NCBI RefSeq assembly: GCF_900119185.1
Contig: NZ_FPJE01000030.1
Span: 1 to 47,328 of the forward strand
Direction: 5' to 3'
Source: Sinomicrobium oceani
GTDB lineage: Bacteria; Bacteroidota; Bacteroidia; Flavobacteriales; Flavobacteriaceae
DNA: 47,328 nt
This document shows, in pieces, positions 27,251 through 35,171 of this stretch. Below the pieces are notes generated by a model, which had not been told where the DNA came from, did no database searches, and worked only from the letters and a program-made list of their open reading frames with translations. Positions within the stretch are counted from its first letter, which is position 1. Every line of letters begins with the position of its first letter. The translations under genes were made by a program, and so were the position numbers.

Positions 27251-27637
27251 ATGAAAAAGTTAGCAATGTTTCTGTTCGTCAGCACTTTTGCCCTCGCTGT
27301 ACACGCACAAGAAAAAGTAGCGAAGATCGATTTTAAGGAAGATACCATAGACTACGGTGAAATCGCCCAGGGAAGTGATGGCCAGCGTGTTTTCGAATTT
27401 ACCAATACAGGGAATGCTCCATTGGTTATTTCTAACGTATCCAGTTCCTGTGGCTGTACCGTACCCAAATGGACCTCAGACCCTGTTAAGCCGGGAGAAA
27501 AAGGCACTATTGAGGTAAAATACGACACTAAACGTGTAGGACCTATCCGTAAAACCGTTACCGTATCTTCCAATGCGGAAACACCGACGGTAGCCCTTAA
27601 GATCAAAGGAAAAGTACTCGGAGGAAACAGTAAATAG
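27251..27637 (+). CDS. DUF1573 domain secreted protein
   Basis: A 128-residue protein with signal peptide MKKLAMFLFVSTFALAVHAQ. The rest is one DUF1573 domain, an immunoglobulin-like beta-sandwich related to ASH/MSP domains, with FKEDTIDYGEIAQG, FEFTNTGNAPLVISN, the hallmark SSCGCTVP, and KPGEKGTIEVKYDT. The domain is very common in Bacteroidota and its function is unknown. The protein is probably periplasmic. The ATG at 27251 is chosen because of the signal peptide and the promoter at 27149-27178. A strong terminator follows. Confidence 0.88.
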   Translation: MKKLAMFLFVSTFALAVHAQEKVAKIDFKEDTIDYGEIAQGSDGQRVFEFTNTGNAPLVISNVSSSCGCTVPKWTSDPVKPGEKGTIEVKYDTKRVGPIRKTVTVSSNAETPTVALKIKGKVLGGNSK

Positions 27638-27664
27638 GTATTTCCCCGAACAATAACACATCAG

Positions 27665-27691
27665 GAGTCCTCAAACGGGGACTCTTTTTTT
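27665..27691 (+). terminator. Terminator after the DUF1573 gene
   Basis: GAGTCC (27665-27670) pairs with GGACTC (27679-27684) over an 8-nt loop, and seven T follow (27685-27691). Confidence 0.75.
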
Positions 27692-27751
27692 ATCTGACCA
27701 TACTACAGACACTCCTTACCGGAGTTATATCGCACTCGCCCCACAATACGA

Positions 27752-29107
27752 TTAAAGCATCTTTTTCAGTTCAAAAGAAAATTTCAGCACTTTGTCCTTT
27801 CGATCTACTTCCAGCCTTATTTTTTTTCCTTCTTTAACATTGAGCATTTCCGTGACTTCCGGAAGGGAATAGCGATATGTGGATTTACCATTTACAGACA
27901 ATATAACATCTCCTGTACGGAGACCGGCCAGAAACGCAGGACTCCCCTGCCTGATTTCCGCGATTTCAAAAGCAGGATGAAGCGTGTATTTCAGGAGCCG
28001 GTCGAGACGTATACTCACCCCTTCATTTCCCGAATTCCCGGATTGTCCCCGCCGGATACCCGATTCCAGTTCCTTAACAACCCGTATCCCGTTGTGCTGT
28101 AGCTCTATACCACTCATGTTATACTTAAAAGCCTCTTTGAAGTACCTGTTTTTGCGAAGTGTAATTTTTTTCCCGTGATAATCGAAAGTCACATTGAACC
28201 GCCTAAGCACTTCGGCTCCCAGACTTCCATCGCGTTCATTCAGGTTTTGAAGATGCTGTATGGAAATCGAATCCGGAAAAGCGACTTTCGTTTCGGGAAG
28301 TTCGAATTTTCCTATTTTAAGTTTTTCTACCCGGGCCCGATCACCATAAATACTGCCACTAAGCCCTCTACCAAGGAAATCCTCAAAATGCTTCTTCGGA
28401 GTTATCAACCCTTCATTTTCTTTTTCAAAGATCCATAAGGCATCACTGCTACCGGAATCTATAAGGAGTTTTACCTCCACCCCTTTCCGACCGTTTAAAT
28501 CAACATCAGCTTTGAGGTAAGGTTTATTATGAATGATATCCAAAGGCAATGTTTCACACCGTCTGCACTTTTTATGTTTATAAGTACCGGGTCTGTAAAA
28601 CCTGATACGTTTTCTCGAATAGTTGATTTCAACCACGAAATCACGAAACAATTCAAACCCTATAATGCCATGGATAGGAATGCCCAGCCTTGGTGCAAAG
28701 TTGATATACTGGTCCAGAATAAGATAAAGGTCTTCATTTTCATTGACCACACCGCCCCTTACCTTCATCACATTACCCCTCGTCCTATAGGCTTTTATCG
28801 CTTCTCCTTCTCCCAGCCCTCTTATATAAATAGTTTCCGTGTTTTCCAGTTTGAGAGAATCCGCCGAGGTCAGATCAAACAGAATGGGCCGGTTTACTCC
28901 GGTATCGAGTATAAACGACAATTCCACACCGTTGATCTCCACCGGAAGCACAATAAGATTACTGATGAGTCTGAACTTAACAGTATGATAGTCTTTATCC
29001 GATATCAACCGGAATCCGGATTGCGCAGAGAGATAAAAGAAAGAAAAAAAGACCAGCAGCACCGGTAAAATTAACTTTTTATCAATATTTAACACAAATA
29101 ATTGCAT
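27752..29107 (-). CDS. Double retropepsin-like aspartic protease with C-terminal PDZ domain
   Basis: A 451-residue protein. The start at 29107 gives a hydrophobic leader (about 9-29) ending in LSAQ, so the protein is probably exported. Two retroviral-type aspartic protease motifs are present in one chain: FILDTGVNRPIL with D68 and LLIDSGSSDALW with D217, each followed by a Gly-rich strand (IPIHGIIGFELF, GSLGAEVL). A PDZ domain at about 375-451 (QGSPAFLAGLRTGDVILSVNGK) could bind C-terminal peptides. The arrangement is consistent with an envelope protease that works as an intramolecular pair. Substrates are unknown. It is monocistronic. Confidence 0.8.
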   Translation of the reverse strand: MQLFVLNIDKKLILPVLLVFFSFFYLSAQSGFRLISDKDYHTVKFRLISNLIVLPVEINGVELSFILDTGVNRPILFDLTSADSLKLENTETIYIRGLGEGEAIKAYRTRGNVMKVRGGVVNENEDLYLILDQYINFAPRLGIPIHGIIGFELFRDFVVEINYSRKRIRFYRPGTYKHKKCRRCETLPLDIIHNKPYLKADVDLNGRKGVEVKLLIDSGSSDALWIFEKENEGLITPKKHFEDFLGRGLSGSIYGDRARVEKLKIGKFELPETKVAFPDSISIQHLQNLNERDGSLGAEVLRRFNVTFDYHGKKITLRKNRYFKEAFKYNMSGIELQHNGIRVVKELESGIRRGQSGNSGNEGVSIRLDRLLKYTLHPAFEIAEIRQGSPAFLAGLRTGDVILSVNGKSTYRYSLPEVTEMLNVKEGKKIRLEVDRKDKVLKFSFELKKML

Positions 29108-29330
29108 AATACTAATATACAGATAAGTTTCATCTTTTAATAACTCCTCTAAAACCAATACCCCTCAAAGAACAATAATATTGAGATTCTCCTGAAGCAG
29201 CTGAAAATTATTTTGCAAATTTGCACATCCGAATACCGGGATCTGCCGGAAGGCCGGAAATGTAATAACATGCCGGGCAACAGATTAGACCCGGACTCGA
29301 ATAACAACGTATAAACTAACACTAAGAATT

Positions 29331-30527
29331 ATGCCAGTAATCTCCGATAAAGGGAGACTTATGCCCGAGTCACCCATACGCAAATTGGTGCCCTATGCAG
29401 AAACTGCAAAAAAACAGGGGCGTAAAGTATATCATCTCAATATCGGCCAGCCCGATATAAAAACACCCAAAATAGCCCTTGATGCTGTTAAGAACAACAC
29501 CATAGAGATCCTGGAATACGCCAGAAGCGAAGGTTCCGATCAATACCGTGAAAAGCTTGCTGCGTATTACAAGAGTAAGGATATAACGATTACGGCAAAA
29601 GACATTATTATTTCTACAGGAGGTTCCGAAGCACTTCTGTTTGCTATGGGCACCGTTGCCGATTACGGTGATGAAGTGATCATACCCGAGCCTTTTTACG
29701 CCAATTATAACGGTTTTGCTACGGCATCGGGTGTAAAGGTAGTTCCGGTGGTTTCATCTATCGAACATAATTTTGCACTTCCGCCCATCGAAGAATTTGA
29801 AAAACTCATTACCCCGAAAACAAAAGCCATCCTGATCTGTAACCCCGGGAATCCCACAGGATACCTGTACTCCAGGGAAGAGATCCGAAAACTGGCAGAC
29901 ATCGTAAAAAAACACAATCTCTTCCTGATTTCGGACGAAGTGTACAGGGAATTCGCCTATGATGATGCCAAGCATTACTCTATAATGCGCGAAGCGAGTA
30001 TCGCCGACAATGCAATCATGATCGACTCGGTCTCTAAAAGGTACAGCATGTGCGGAGCACGCATAGGCTGTCTCGTATCCCGCAACAAGGAAGTGATCGC
30101 TACGGCTCTGAAATTTGCCCAGGCCCGGCTTTCTTCACCGACGTATGCACAGATAGCAAGTGAAGCCGCCCTGGAAACACCACAAAGCTATTTTGATGAT
30201 GTTATAAAAGAATATGTATCACGGAGAGATCTCCTCATCGGGGAGCTCGAAAACATAGACGGTGTACGTGTGGCCAAGCCCAAAGGGGCATTCTATTGCA
30301 TTGCCGAACTTCCGGTAAAAGATGCCGACGATTTTGCACGTTGGCTGCTGGAAGATTACGAGCTGAATAACGAAACAGTGATGGTAGCACCTGCGGCCGG
30401 GTTTTATTCCACTCCGGGCATGGGTACCGACCAGGTACGCATTGCTTATGTACTGAAAAAGGAAGATCTCCGTAAAGCTGTAAATATCCTCCGGGAAGCC
30501 CTGAAAGTTTACCCGGGAAGAAAATAA
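29331..30527 (+). CDS. PLP-dependent class I/II aminotransferase (aspartate aminotransferase-like)
   Basis: A 398-residue fold-type I aminotransferase. The PLP lysine is K236 in DSVSKRYSMCGARIG, preceded by the cofactor-binding aspartate in ISDEVYREFAYDD and by CNPGNPTG. The N-terminal NIGQPDIKTP and the C-terminal MGTDQVRIAYV (the substrate carboxylate arginine) are also present. Aspartate, aromatic or branched substrates are possible; the sequence alone does not decide. murB follows after a hairpin, so the two may be separate transcripts. Confidence 0.87.
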   Translation: MPVISDKGRLMPESPIRKLVPYAETAKKQGRKVYHLNIGQPDIKTPKIALDAVKNNTIEILEYARSEGSDQYREKLAAYYKSKDITITAKDIIISTGGSEALLFAMGTVADYGDEVIIPEPFYANYNGFATASGVKVVPVVSSIEHNFALPPIEEFEKLITPKTKAILICNPGNPTGYLYSREEIRKLADIVKKHNLFLISDEVYREFAYDDAKHYSIMREASIADNAIMIDSVSKRYSMCGARIGCLVSRNKEVIATALKFAQARLSSPTYAQIASEAALETPQSYFDDVIKEYVSRRDLLIGELENIDGVRVAKPKGAFYCIAELPVKDADDFARWLLEDYELNNETVMVAPAAGFYSTPGMGTDQVRIAYVLKKEDLRKAVNILREALKVYPGRK

Positions 30528-30538
30528 TAACACACACA

Positions 30539-30560
30539 GGTGATCCGCAAAAGGGTCACC
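30539..30560 (+). terminator. Hairpin between aminotransferase gene and murB
   Basis: GGTGATCC (30539-30546) pairs with GGGTCACC (30553-30560) with one G-T pair and a 6-nt loop. The following tgtttcc is only weakly T-rich, so it may be a partial terminator or an RNA end protector. Its position argues against a murB start at 30540. Confidence 0.45.
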
Positions 30561-30593
30561 TGTTTCCACTATTCCTACAAAACCATCATACAA

Positions 30594-31607
30594 GTGAATA
30601 TTCAGCACGATATATCGCTCAGGAAATACAATACATTCGGCATTGATGTCCGCGCCAGGTATTTTACGTCCATCTCGGACACCGGAGAGCTTGGGGCCAT
30701 CCTCGAAAACCCGGACTATCCGGAGCGGCTTATTCTCGGCGGAGGGAGTAACATTCTGCTGACGCAAGATTTGGACACCCTCGTTATCCTGATGCGTATC
30801 AAAGGGATTTCTGTCGTCCGGGAAGACAAATCCGCGGTATGGGTAAGAGCAGGTGCAGGAGAAAACTGGCATGATTTCGTATTATGGACGCTCCGCAATG
30901 ATTATGGCGGACTGGAAAATCTTTCCCTGATCCCCGGAAATGTAGGCACTTCGCCGATCCAGAATATCGGCGCTTACGGTGTAGAGCTCAAAGATGTTTT
31001 TGTATCGTGCGAAGCCCTGGAGGTGAGCTCCGGAAAAACCGTGAGCTTTACCAATGAAGAATGTCATTTCGGATACCGAGATTCCATTTTCAAAAGAGAT
31101 GCAAAAGGTAAATTTATTATTACAAGCGTTACGTTCCGGCTCTCCCGAAATAACCATAACCTTCATACCTCCTACGGGGCCATCCGTACCACACTTGAAG
31201 AACGCGGAATCACCACTCCGACGATACAGGATGTTTCCGACGCCGTCATAGCCATACGGCAGAGCAAACTTCCGGACCCGGCTGAGATCGGAAATTCCGG
31301 AAGTTTTTTCAAAAATCCGGTTATCCCCACCTCGCTCTATGAACAAATAAAGTCGGCACACCCGGAAATACCGGGCTACAGCCTCCCAGACCATCTCACG
31401 AAGGTACCTGCAGGATGGCTGATCGAGCAATGCGGCTTCAAGGGCAGCAGGTATGGAGATACAGGAGTACACTCCAGACAAGCCCTTGTGCTGGTCAATT
31501 ATGGTAAGGCATCCGGCCGGGACATCTGGAAACTGGCCCAGAAAATAATGGATGGCGTAAAGGAGGAGTTCGGCATTCTTCTCGAACCAGAGGTCAATGT
31601 ATTGTAA
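30594..31607 (+). CDS. murB: UDP-N-acetylenolpyruvoylglucosamine reductase
   Basis: A 337-residue FAD enzyme that reduces UDP-GlcNAc-enolpyruvate to UDP-MurNAc in peptidoglycan synthesis. The FAD-binding loop LILGGGSNILL and the stretch LSLIPGNVGTSPIQNIGAYG are typical. The catalytic serine is in GNSGSFFKNP. The C-terminal AGWLIEQCGFKG and HSRQALVLVN complete the type I form. I chose GTG at 30594 because it gives the usual NIQHDISLRKYNTFG N-terminus and the family length; an upstream frame begins inside the hairpin at 30539. Confidence 0.93.
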   Translation: MNIQHDISLRKYNTFGIDVRARYFTSISDTGELGAILENPDYPERLILGGGSNILLTQDLDTLVILMRIKGISVVREDKSAVWVRAGAGENWHDFVLWTLRNDYGGLENLSLIPGNVGTSPIQNIGAYGVELKDVFVSCEALEVSSGKTVSFTNEECHFGYRDSIFKRDAKGKFIITSVTFRLSRNNHNLHTSYGAIRTTLEERGITTPTIQDVSDAVIAIRQSKLPDPAEIGNSGSFFKNPVIPTSLYEQIKSAHPEIPGYSLPDHLTKVPAGWLIEQCGFKGSRYGDTGVHSRQALVLVNYGKASGRDIWKLAQKIMDGVKEEFGILLEPEVNVL

Positions 31608-31667
31608 TATATCCGGCATATACGATTTGCGGCGGCCTTTTACCTCTCCTAAAAAAACAGCTTACCG

Positions 31668-31701
31668 TTTCGGTGACGAAATACATTATTTAATAACTTT
31701 G
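31668..31701 (+). promoter_or_regulatory. Promoter of the first sigma factor gene
   Basis: TTTC at 31668-31671 and a perfect TAACTTTG at 31694-31701 are 22 nt apart. Transcription would start near 31707, about 57 nt before the start codon at 31764. Confidence 0.4.
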
Positions 31702-31763
31702 GATAACACTGTTGCCGGTACCCCCACTACTGTCAACACAGCTATTATTAAACCACAGGAGAT

Positions 31764-32300
31764 ATGTCTTCGCTACTCGAAATCAACATCATGAATATGC
31801 TCATCGAGAAAGATGAGAAAGGCATGACCCTGCTCTATGACTATTACGGGGATGCACTGTATGGTATTGCTTTAAAAATCACCAGAGACGAAGAACTCGC
31901 CAAGGATGCACTCCAGGAAGGACTTCTGAAGATATGGAAAAAAGCACATACCTACGATGCGGAAAAAGCCAGATTATTTACATGGATGTACCGTATCATC
32001 CGTAATACCGCCATAGATAAAGTCCGAAATTCGAATATAAAATCAGAACAGGAAATCCAACTCGATGTTTCTAACGTATATAATGTAGGAGTAGATGCCA
32101 TAAAACCGGAACACCTGGATGTTGAAAAACATCTGGCATCTCTCGATAAAAAATACCAGATTGTTCTGGATGCCCTGTTTTTTAAAGGCATGACGCAACA
32201 GGAGGCCAGCGAGGTACTGGAAGTCCCCCTGGGCACTGTAAAGTCACGATTGAAAATAGGCCTGCGGGAACTTCGAAAAATTTTTAGTACGAATATTTAA
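31764..32300 (+). CDS. ECF-type RNA polymerase sigma factor
   Basis: A 178-residue sigma-70 family protein of the extracytoplasmic function class. Region 2 shows YDYYGDALYGIALKITRDEE, then LFTWMYRIIRNTAIDKVR, which binds the -10-like element. Region 4 shows FFKGMTQQEASEVLEVPLGT followed by VKSRLKIGLRELRK, a helix-turn-helix. A linker of about 40 residues joins them. The next gene in the same direction encodes an RskA-like anti-sigma factor, so this sigma factor is probably held inactive until a signal arrives. A 6-bp hairpin lies between them (32322-32340). Confidence 0.9.
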   Translation: MSSLLEINIMNMLIEKDEKGMTLLYDYYGDALYGIALKITRDEELAKDALQEGLLKIWKKAHTYDAEKARLFTWMYRIIRNTAIDKVRNSNIKSEQEIQLDVSNVYNVGVDAIKPEHLDVEKHLASLDKKYQIVLDALFFKGMTQQEASEVLEVPLGTVKSRLKIGLRELRKIFSTNI

Positions 32301-32321
32301 TTTTTGCCTTGAGACCTGTCG

Positions 32322-32340
32322 GGCAGGGTCGGTACCTGCC
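32322..32340 (+). other. Small hairpin between sigma and anti-sigma genes
   Basis: GGCAGG (32322-32327) and CCTGCC (32335-32340) pair perfectly across a 7-nt loop. There is no T run after it. In an 84-nt gap within a two-gene operon it could lower anti-sigma expression or stabilise the sigma mRNA; both are inference. Confidence 0.35.
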
Positions 32341-32384
32341 AGAGCACGGAGATAATATGCAGATAGTCACAAAAGACCGTAAAA

Positions 32385-33146
32385 ATGAATAATGACATTA
32401 AATCCATACTGGAGAGCGATATGCTGGAGAGGTACCTTATAGGATGTACTTCCGCCGGAGAAAATCGTATTATAGAAGAAAGTATTTGCCGATACCCTGA
32501 GATCAGGCAAAAGTATAAAGAAATGCAGGAAGACCTCGAAAACTACACCCGGTCGTTTTCCAAACCAGCCCCCTCACAGGTGAAGAAGAATCTCATGAGG
32601 ACCATCCGGAAAGAAAAAAAACAAGGAAAATCCTGGTATCTCAATGCTGCCGCTGTCATCGCCATTGTTTTTTGCACTTCTACCGTCGTACTGCTGTACC
32701 AGAACAGACAACTCCTGTATAAAAACGGTCTTGTGAATGAAGAAATCGCTTCGCTTAAAAGTGATATTTTAAACACCAACTCCAAACTGGATGATGTTAA
32801 AAATCAATTTCTGCTTCTCAACAATCCGAAAACGGAAAAATATATACTGAAAGGAAACCGGAGGGCCAAAAACCTTAAAACCGTTGCTTACATAGACCCG
32901 GTGGAAAAGCTATCCATGATCAATATCGTTTCCCTGCCCGAGCTTCCGGGAGAACAGGTATTCCAGATGTGGGCAGAAATAGACGGTAAGATGGTAAGTC
33001 TCGGTGTTCTGGAAAACGCACAAAACAAGCTACTTTCCATCCCCTTTAAGGAAGGGGCCAAAAGCTACAACATCACCATAGAACCCAAGGGTGGAAATAT
33101 CATAGCCACGGAAGATAATGTAGTGGCCAGTATCTACCTGAGATAG
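32385..33146 (+). CDS. RskA-like membrane anti-sigma factor
   Basis: A 253-residue protein. The N-terminal cytosolic part (1-80, LESDMLERYLIGCTSAGENR and a helical stretch) fits an anti-sigma domain without the zinc motif. One transmembrane segment lies at about 84-104 (YLNAAAVIAIVFCTSTVVLLY). A coiled-coil-like stretch (EEIASLKSDILNTNSKLDDV) leads to the RskA C-terminal domain (VFQMWAEIDGKMVSLGVLEN). It probably binds the sigma factor encoded upstream at the inner membrane and releases it upon signal-dependent proteolysis. That mechanism is known for the family, not shown here. Confidence 0.85.
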   Translation: MNNDIKSILESDMLERYLIGCTSAGENRIIEESICRYPEIRQKYKEMQEDLENYTRSFSKPAPSQVKKNLMRTIRKEKKQGKSWYLNAAAVIAIVFCTSTVVLLYQNRQLLYKNGLVNEEIASLKSDILNTNSKLDDVKNQFLLLNNPKTEKYILKGNRRAKNLKTVAYIDPVEKLSMINIVSLPELPGEQVFQMWAEIDGKMVSLGVLENAQNKLLSIPFKEGAKSYNITIEPKGGNIIATEDNVVASIYLR

Positions 33147-33251
33147 CGAAGGTTTCCCGGAAACAGCTATGATCCGATCCCCAAAGGTAAAAACATGGCC
33201 ATATTGCGCATCATTCGGCAGGGATAATTCGCTATTCCATATTTTCTTTTG

Positions 33252-33259
33252 TAACTTTG
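33252..33259 (+). promoter_or_regulatory. -7 element before the small cysteine-rich membrane protein
   Basis: TAACTTTG matches the Bacteroidota -7 consensus. A TTC 21 nt upstream (33228-33230) may be the -33 element. The leader would be about 20 nt. Confidence 0.45.
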
Positions 33260-33285
33260 CATTAGAATTAACAAAGATTGCTACA

Positions 33286-33492
33286 ATGAAATTGATTTTG
33301 CTTACCATAGGATTGTTAGCCTTGGCGTTCGCAGGAATCGCCATTAAAATATGGGCTAAAAAAGATGGCAAGTTCGCAGGAACCTGTGCCAGCCAGAGCC
33401 CTTTTTTGAATAAATCAGGAGAAGCCTGTAGTTTCTGTGGGAAGATGCCCGACGAACAAGAATGCAAAGACCCTAAAGCGCATCAAAACTAA
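33286..33492 (+). CDS. Small membrane protein with four cysteines
   Basis: A 68-residue protein. Residues 1-22 form one hydrophobic segment (MKLILLTIGLLALAFAGIAI), and the remaining 46 residues carry four cysteines: C34, C48, C51 and C60, with a CSFC pair in the middle. The pattern C-x13-CxxC-x8-C could bind a metal or iron-sulfur centre or form disulfides. Conserved proteins like this in flavobacteria are annotated only as membrane or secreted proteins. The start is placed at 33286, after the promoter element at 33252. It is followed 18 nt later by the glycosyltransferase gene. Confidence 0.7.
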   Translation: MKLILLTIGLLALAFAGIAIKIWAKKDGKFAGTCASQSPFLNKSGEACSFCGKMPDEQECKDPKAHQN

Positions 33493-33510
33493 ACCGGCAG
33501 GATACCGCCT

Positions 33511-34611
33511 ATGCTGATAACTCTACTCTCCCTGTTTGCGGGAAGCACAGGTATCCTCGTCATTTATTATACGATTTTCGGAAAGCTTGCTTTTACCGAC
33601 AATTCTTTAAGACAAGGAAAACCGGCCCCGGTTTCCGTTATTATACGATCCAAAAACAATGCCGCTATATTACGGCAAACCCTCCCGGCTATTCTGGCTC
33701 AGGATCATCCCGACTTCGAAGTCATCCTGATCAACGATGCATCTTCCGATCATACGATGGAGGTCATGGAGTATTTTTCCGAAAGACATGATCATGTAAA
33801 AATTGTCAACGTCATAAATAACGAAGCCTTCTGGGGCAAAAAGAAATACGCCCTCACACTGGGTATCAAAGCCGCCAGGCATCCTATTTTTGTTTTTACC
33901 GAAGACAATTACATCCCTCTATCCGGCATGTGGCTACAGGAAATGAGCCAGCATTTTTGCGGAGAAAAAAGCATGGTACTCGGATACAGCAAGGTAAAGA
34001 GGAAGAAAAATGTCTTTGCCAATGCTTTGATTCGTTTTGACAACTGGTTCCACGCCATAAAATACCTCTCTTTCGCCAAATCAGGAATGCCCTATACCGG
34101 CTCGGGAAAAAACCTGGCCTATCACAAAAATGCTTTTTACCAGGTCAATGGCTTTATCAGTCATATGAACATGAAAAACGGCGAAGACGAACTCTTTATC
34201 AACGAAGTTGCCACAGCAAAAAATACGGCGATTTGTGTTGCCAGGGCTGCCCGTACGGAATCCGTAACCACACCGTCTTTCCGTCAATGGGTAATACAAA
34301 AAAGAGAAGGGTTTTACCTCTTCCGCAATTTTAAAATACGGCATCGCATTCTGCTTAACACGTATTACATGGCCCAGTTTTTATTCTGGCTGCTACCCAT
34401 CCCGCTTGTATTTCTGGGTATGAATCCCGTAACACTGCTTACCCTGATACTTATAAAATGGGGCATACAGTATGCGGTTATGGCCAGGCTCGCCAAAAGA
34501 TTCGACGAAAAAGGCCTGATGTGGCTTCTTCCGATATACGAATTCGTACTTATTAGTGTACAATTTTATATCTTTATAACTGGTTTTAGAAAAAGCACAC
34601 GTTGGAAATAA
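33511..34611 (+). CDS. Family 2 glycosyltransferase, membrane-associated
   Basis: A 366-residue protein with an N-terminal membrane segment (LITLLSLFAGSTGILVIYYT), a GT-A domain and two or more C-terminal membrane segments. GT2 features are PVSVIIRSKNN, the nucleotide-sugar loop VILINDASSDHT, FVFTEDNYIP at the metal position, and GEDELFINE as the general base region followed by QKREGF (the QxxRW-like motif with changed last residue). It may add sugar to a lipid or polymer at the membrane. The donor is unknown. It shares a 10-nt overlap with the second sigma factor gene, so the two are in one operon. Confidence 0.82.
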   Translation: MLITLLSLFAGSTGILVIYYTIFGKLAFTDNSLRQGKPAPVSVIIRSKNNAAILRQTLPAILAQDHPDFEVILINDASSDHTMEVMEYFSERHDHVKIVNVINNEAFWGKKKYALTLGIKAARHPIFVFTEDNYIPLSGMWLQEMSQHFCGEKSMVLGYSKVKRKKNVFANALIRFDNWFHAIKYLSFAKSGMPYTGSGKNLAYHKNAFYQVNGFISHMNMKNGEDELFINEVATAKNTAICVARAARTESVTTPSFRQWVIQKREGFYLFRNFKIRHRILLNTYYMAQFLFWLLPIPLVFLGMNPVTLLTLILIKWGIQYAVMARLAKRFDEKGLMWLLPIYEFVLISVQFYIFITGFRKSTRWK

Positions 34612-35171
34612 CCTCAGAAATTGTCCGAAAAAACATAGAAAAGGCCCGTGAAGGCGACCAGAAGGCTTTCAATTTCCTTTTAGACCATTACTGGAATGAC
34701 ATTTACGGTTTTCAGCTGATCCGGACCAAAAATGAAAACGACGCCGAGGACATCACTATTCAGACGTTCTCCAGGGCATTTGACAAAATTGATACTTTCG
34801 ATAACAATTACTCCTTCAAAACCTGGCTGACTACCATCTCCAAAAACATACATCTCGATCTGGTCAGAAAACGGAAGTCGAGCCTGTTTCAGGCGACTTC
34901 ACAAGACGAGGATAAGGTTTACGAGGTTCCGGACGACGCACCTTCGGCAGAAGACAACCTGATCTACGAGCAAAACCTGGCTCAACTCAAACGCTTTATC
35001 AAAAAGCTGAAACCTCATTATCAGGATGTTATCAATCTCAGATATTTCAGAGAACTCAGCTATCAGGAAATAGCATCAGAGCTGAACGAACCGCTCAACA
35101 ATGTTAAAGTAAAACTCCTGAGAGCAAGAAAGCTACTTGCGGAAATCATTCACAGAAGTAAGAATGTATAA
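34602..35171 (+). CDS. ECF-type sigma factor inside an overlapping operon
   Basis: A 189-residue sigma-70 family protein. Region 2 shows NDIYGFQLIRTKNENDAEDI and FKTWLTTISKNIHLDLVRKR; region 4 shows NLRYFRELSYQEIASELNEP followed by NNVKVKLLRARKLL. The best start is TTG at 34602, which overlaps the glycosyltransferase end by 10 nt and gives the natural MEITSEIVRKNIEKAREGD. The stop codon overlaps the Nramp-like gene by 8 nt. No anti-sigma gene is adjacent, so control, if any, is by other means. Its regulon is unknown. Confidence 0.88.
   Translation: MEITSEIVRKNIEKAREGDQKAFNFLLDHYWNDIYGFQLIRTKNENDAEDITIQTFSRAFDKIDTFDNNYSFKTWLTTISKNIHLDLVRKRKSSLFQATSQDEDKVYEVPDDAPSAEDNLIYEQNLAQLKRFIKKLKPHYQDVINLRYFRELSYQEIASELNEPLNNVKVKLLRARKLLAEIIHRSKNV

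Noticed and set aside
27858-29107. A frameshifted tandem duplication to explain the two aspartic protease motifs
   Set aside because: The two halves are in one frame, differ strongly in sequence and are joined by a normal linker, so this is an established two-domain protein.
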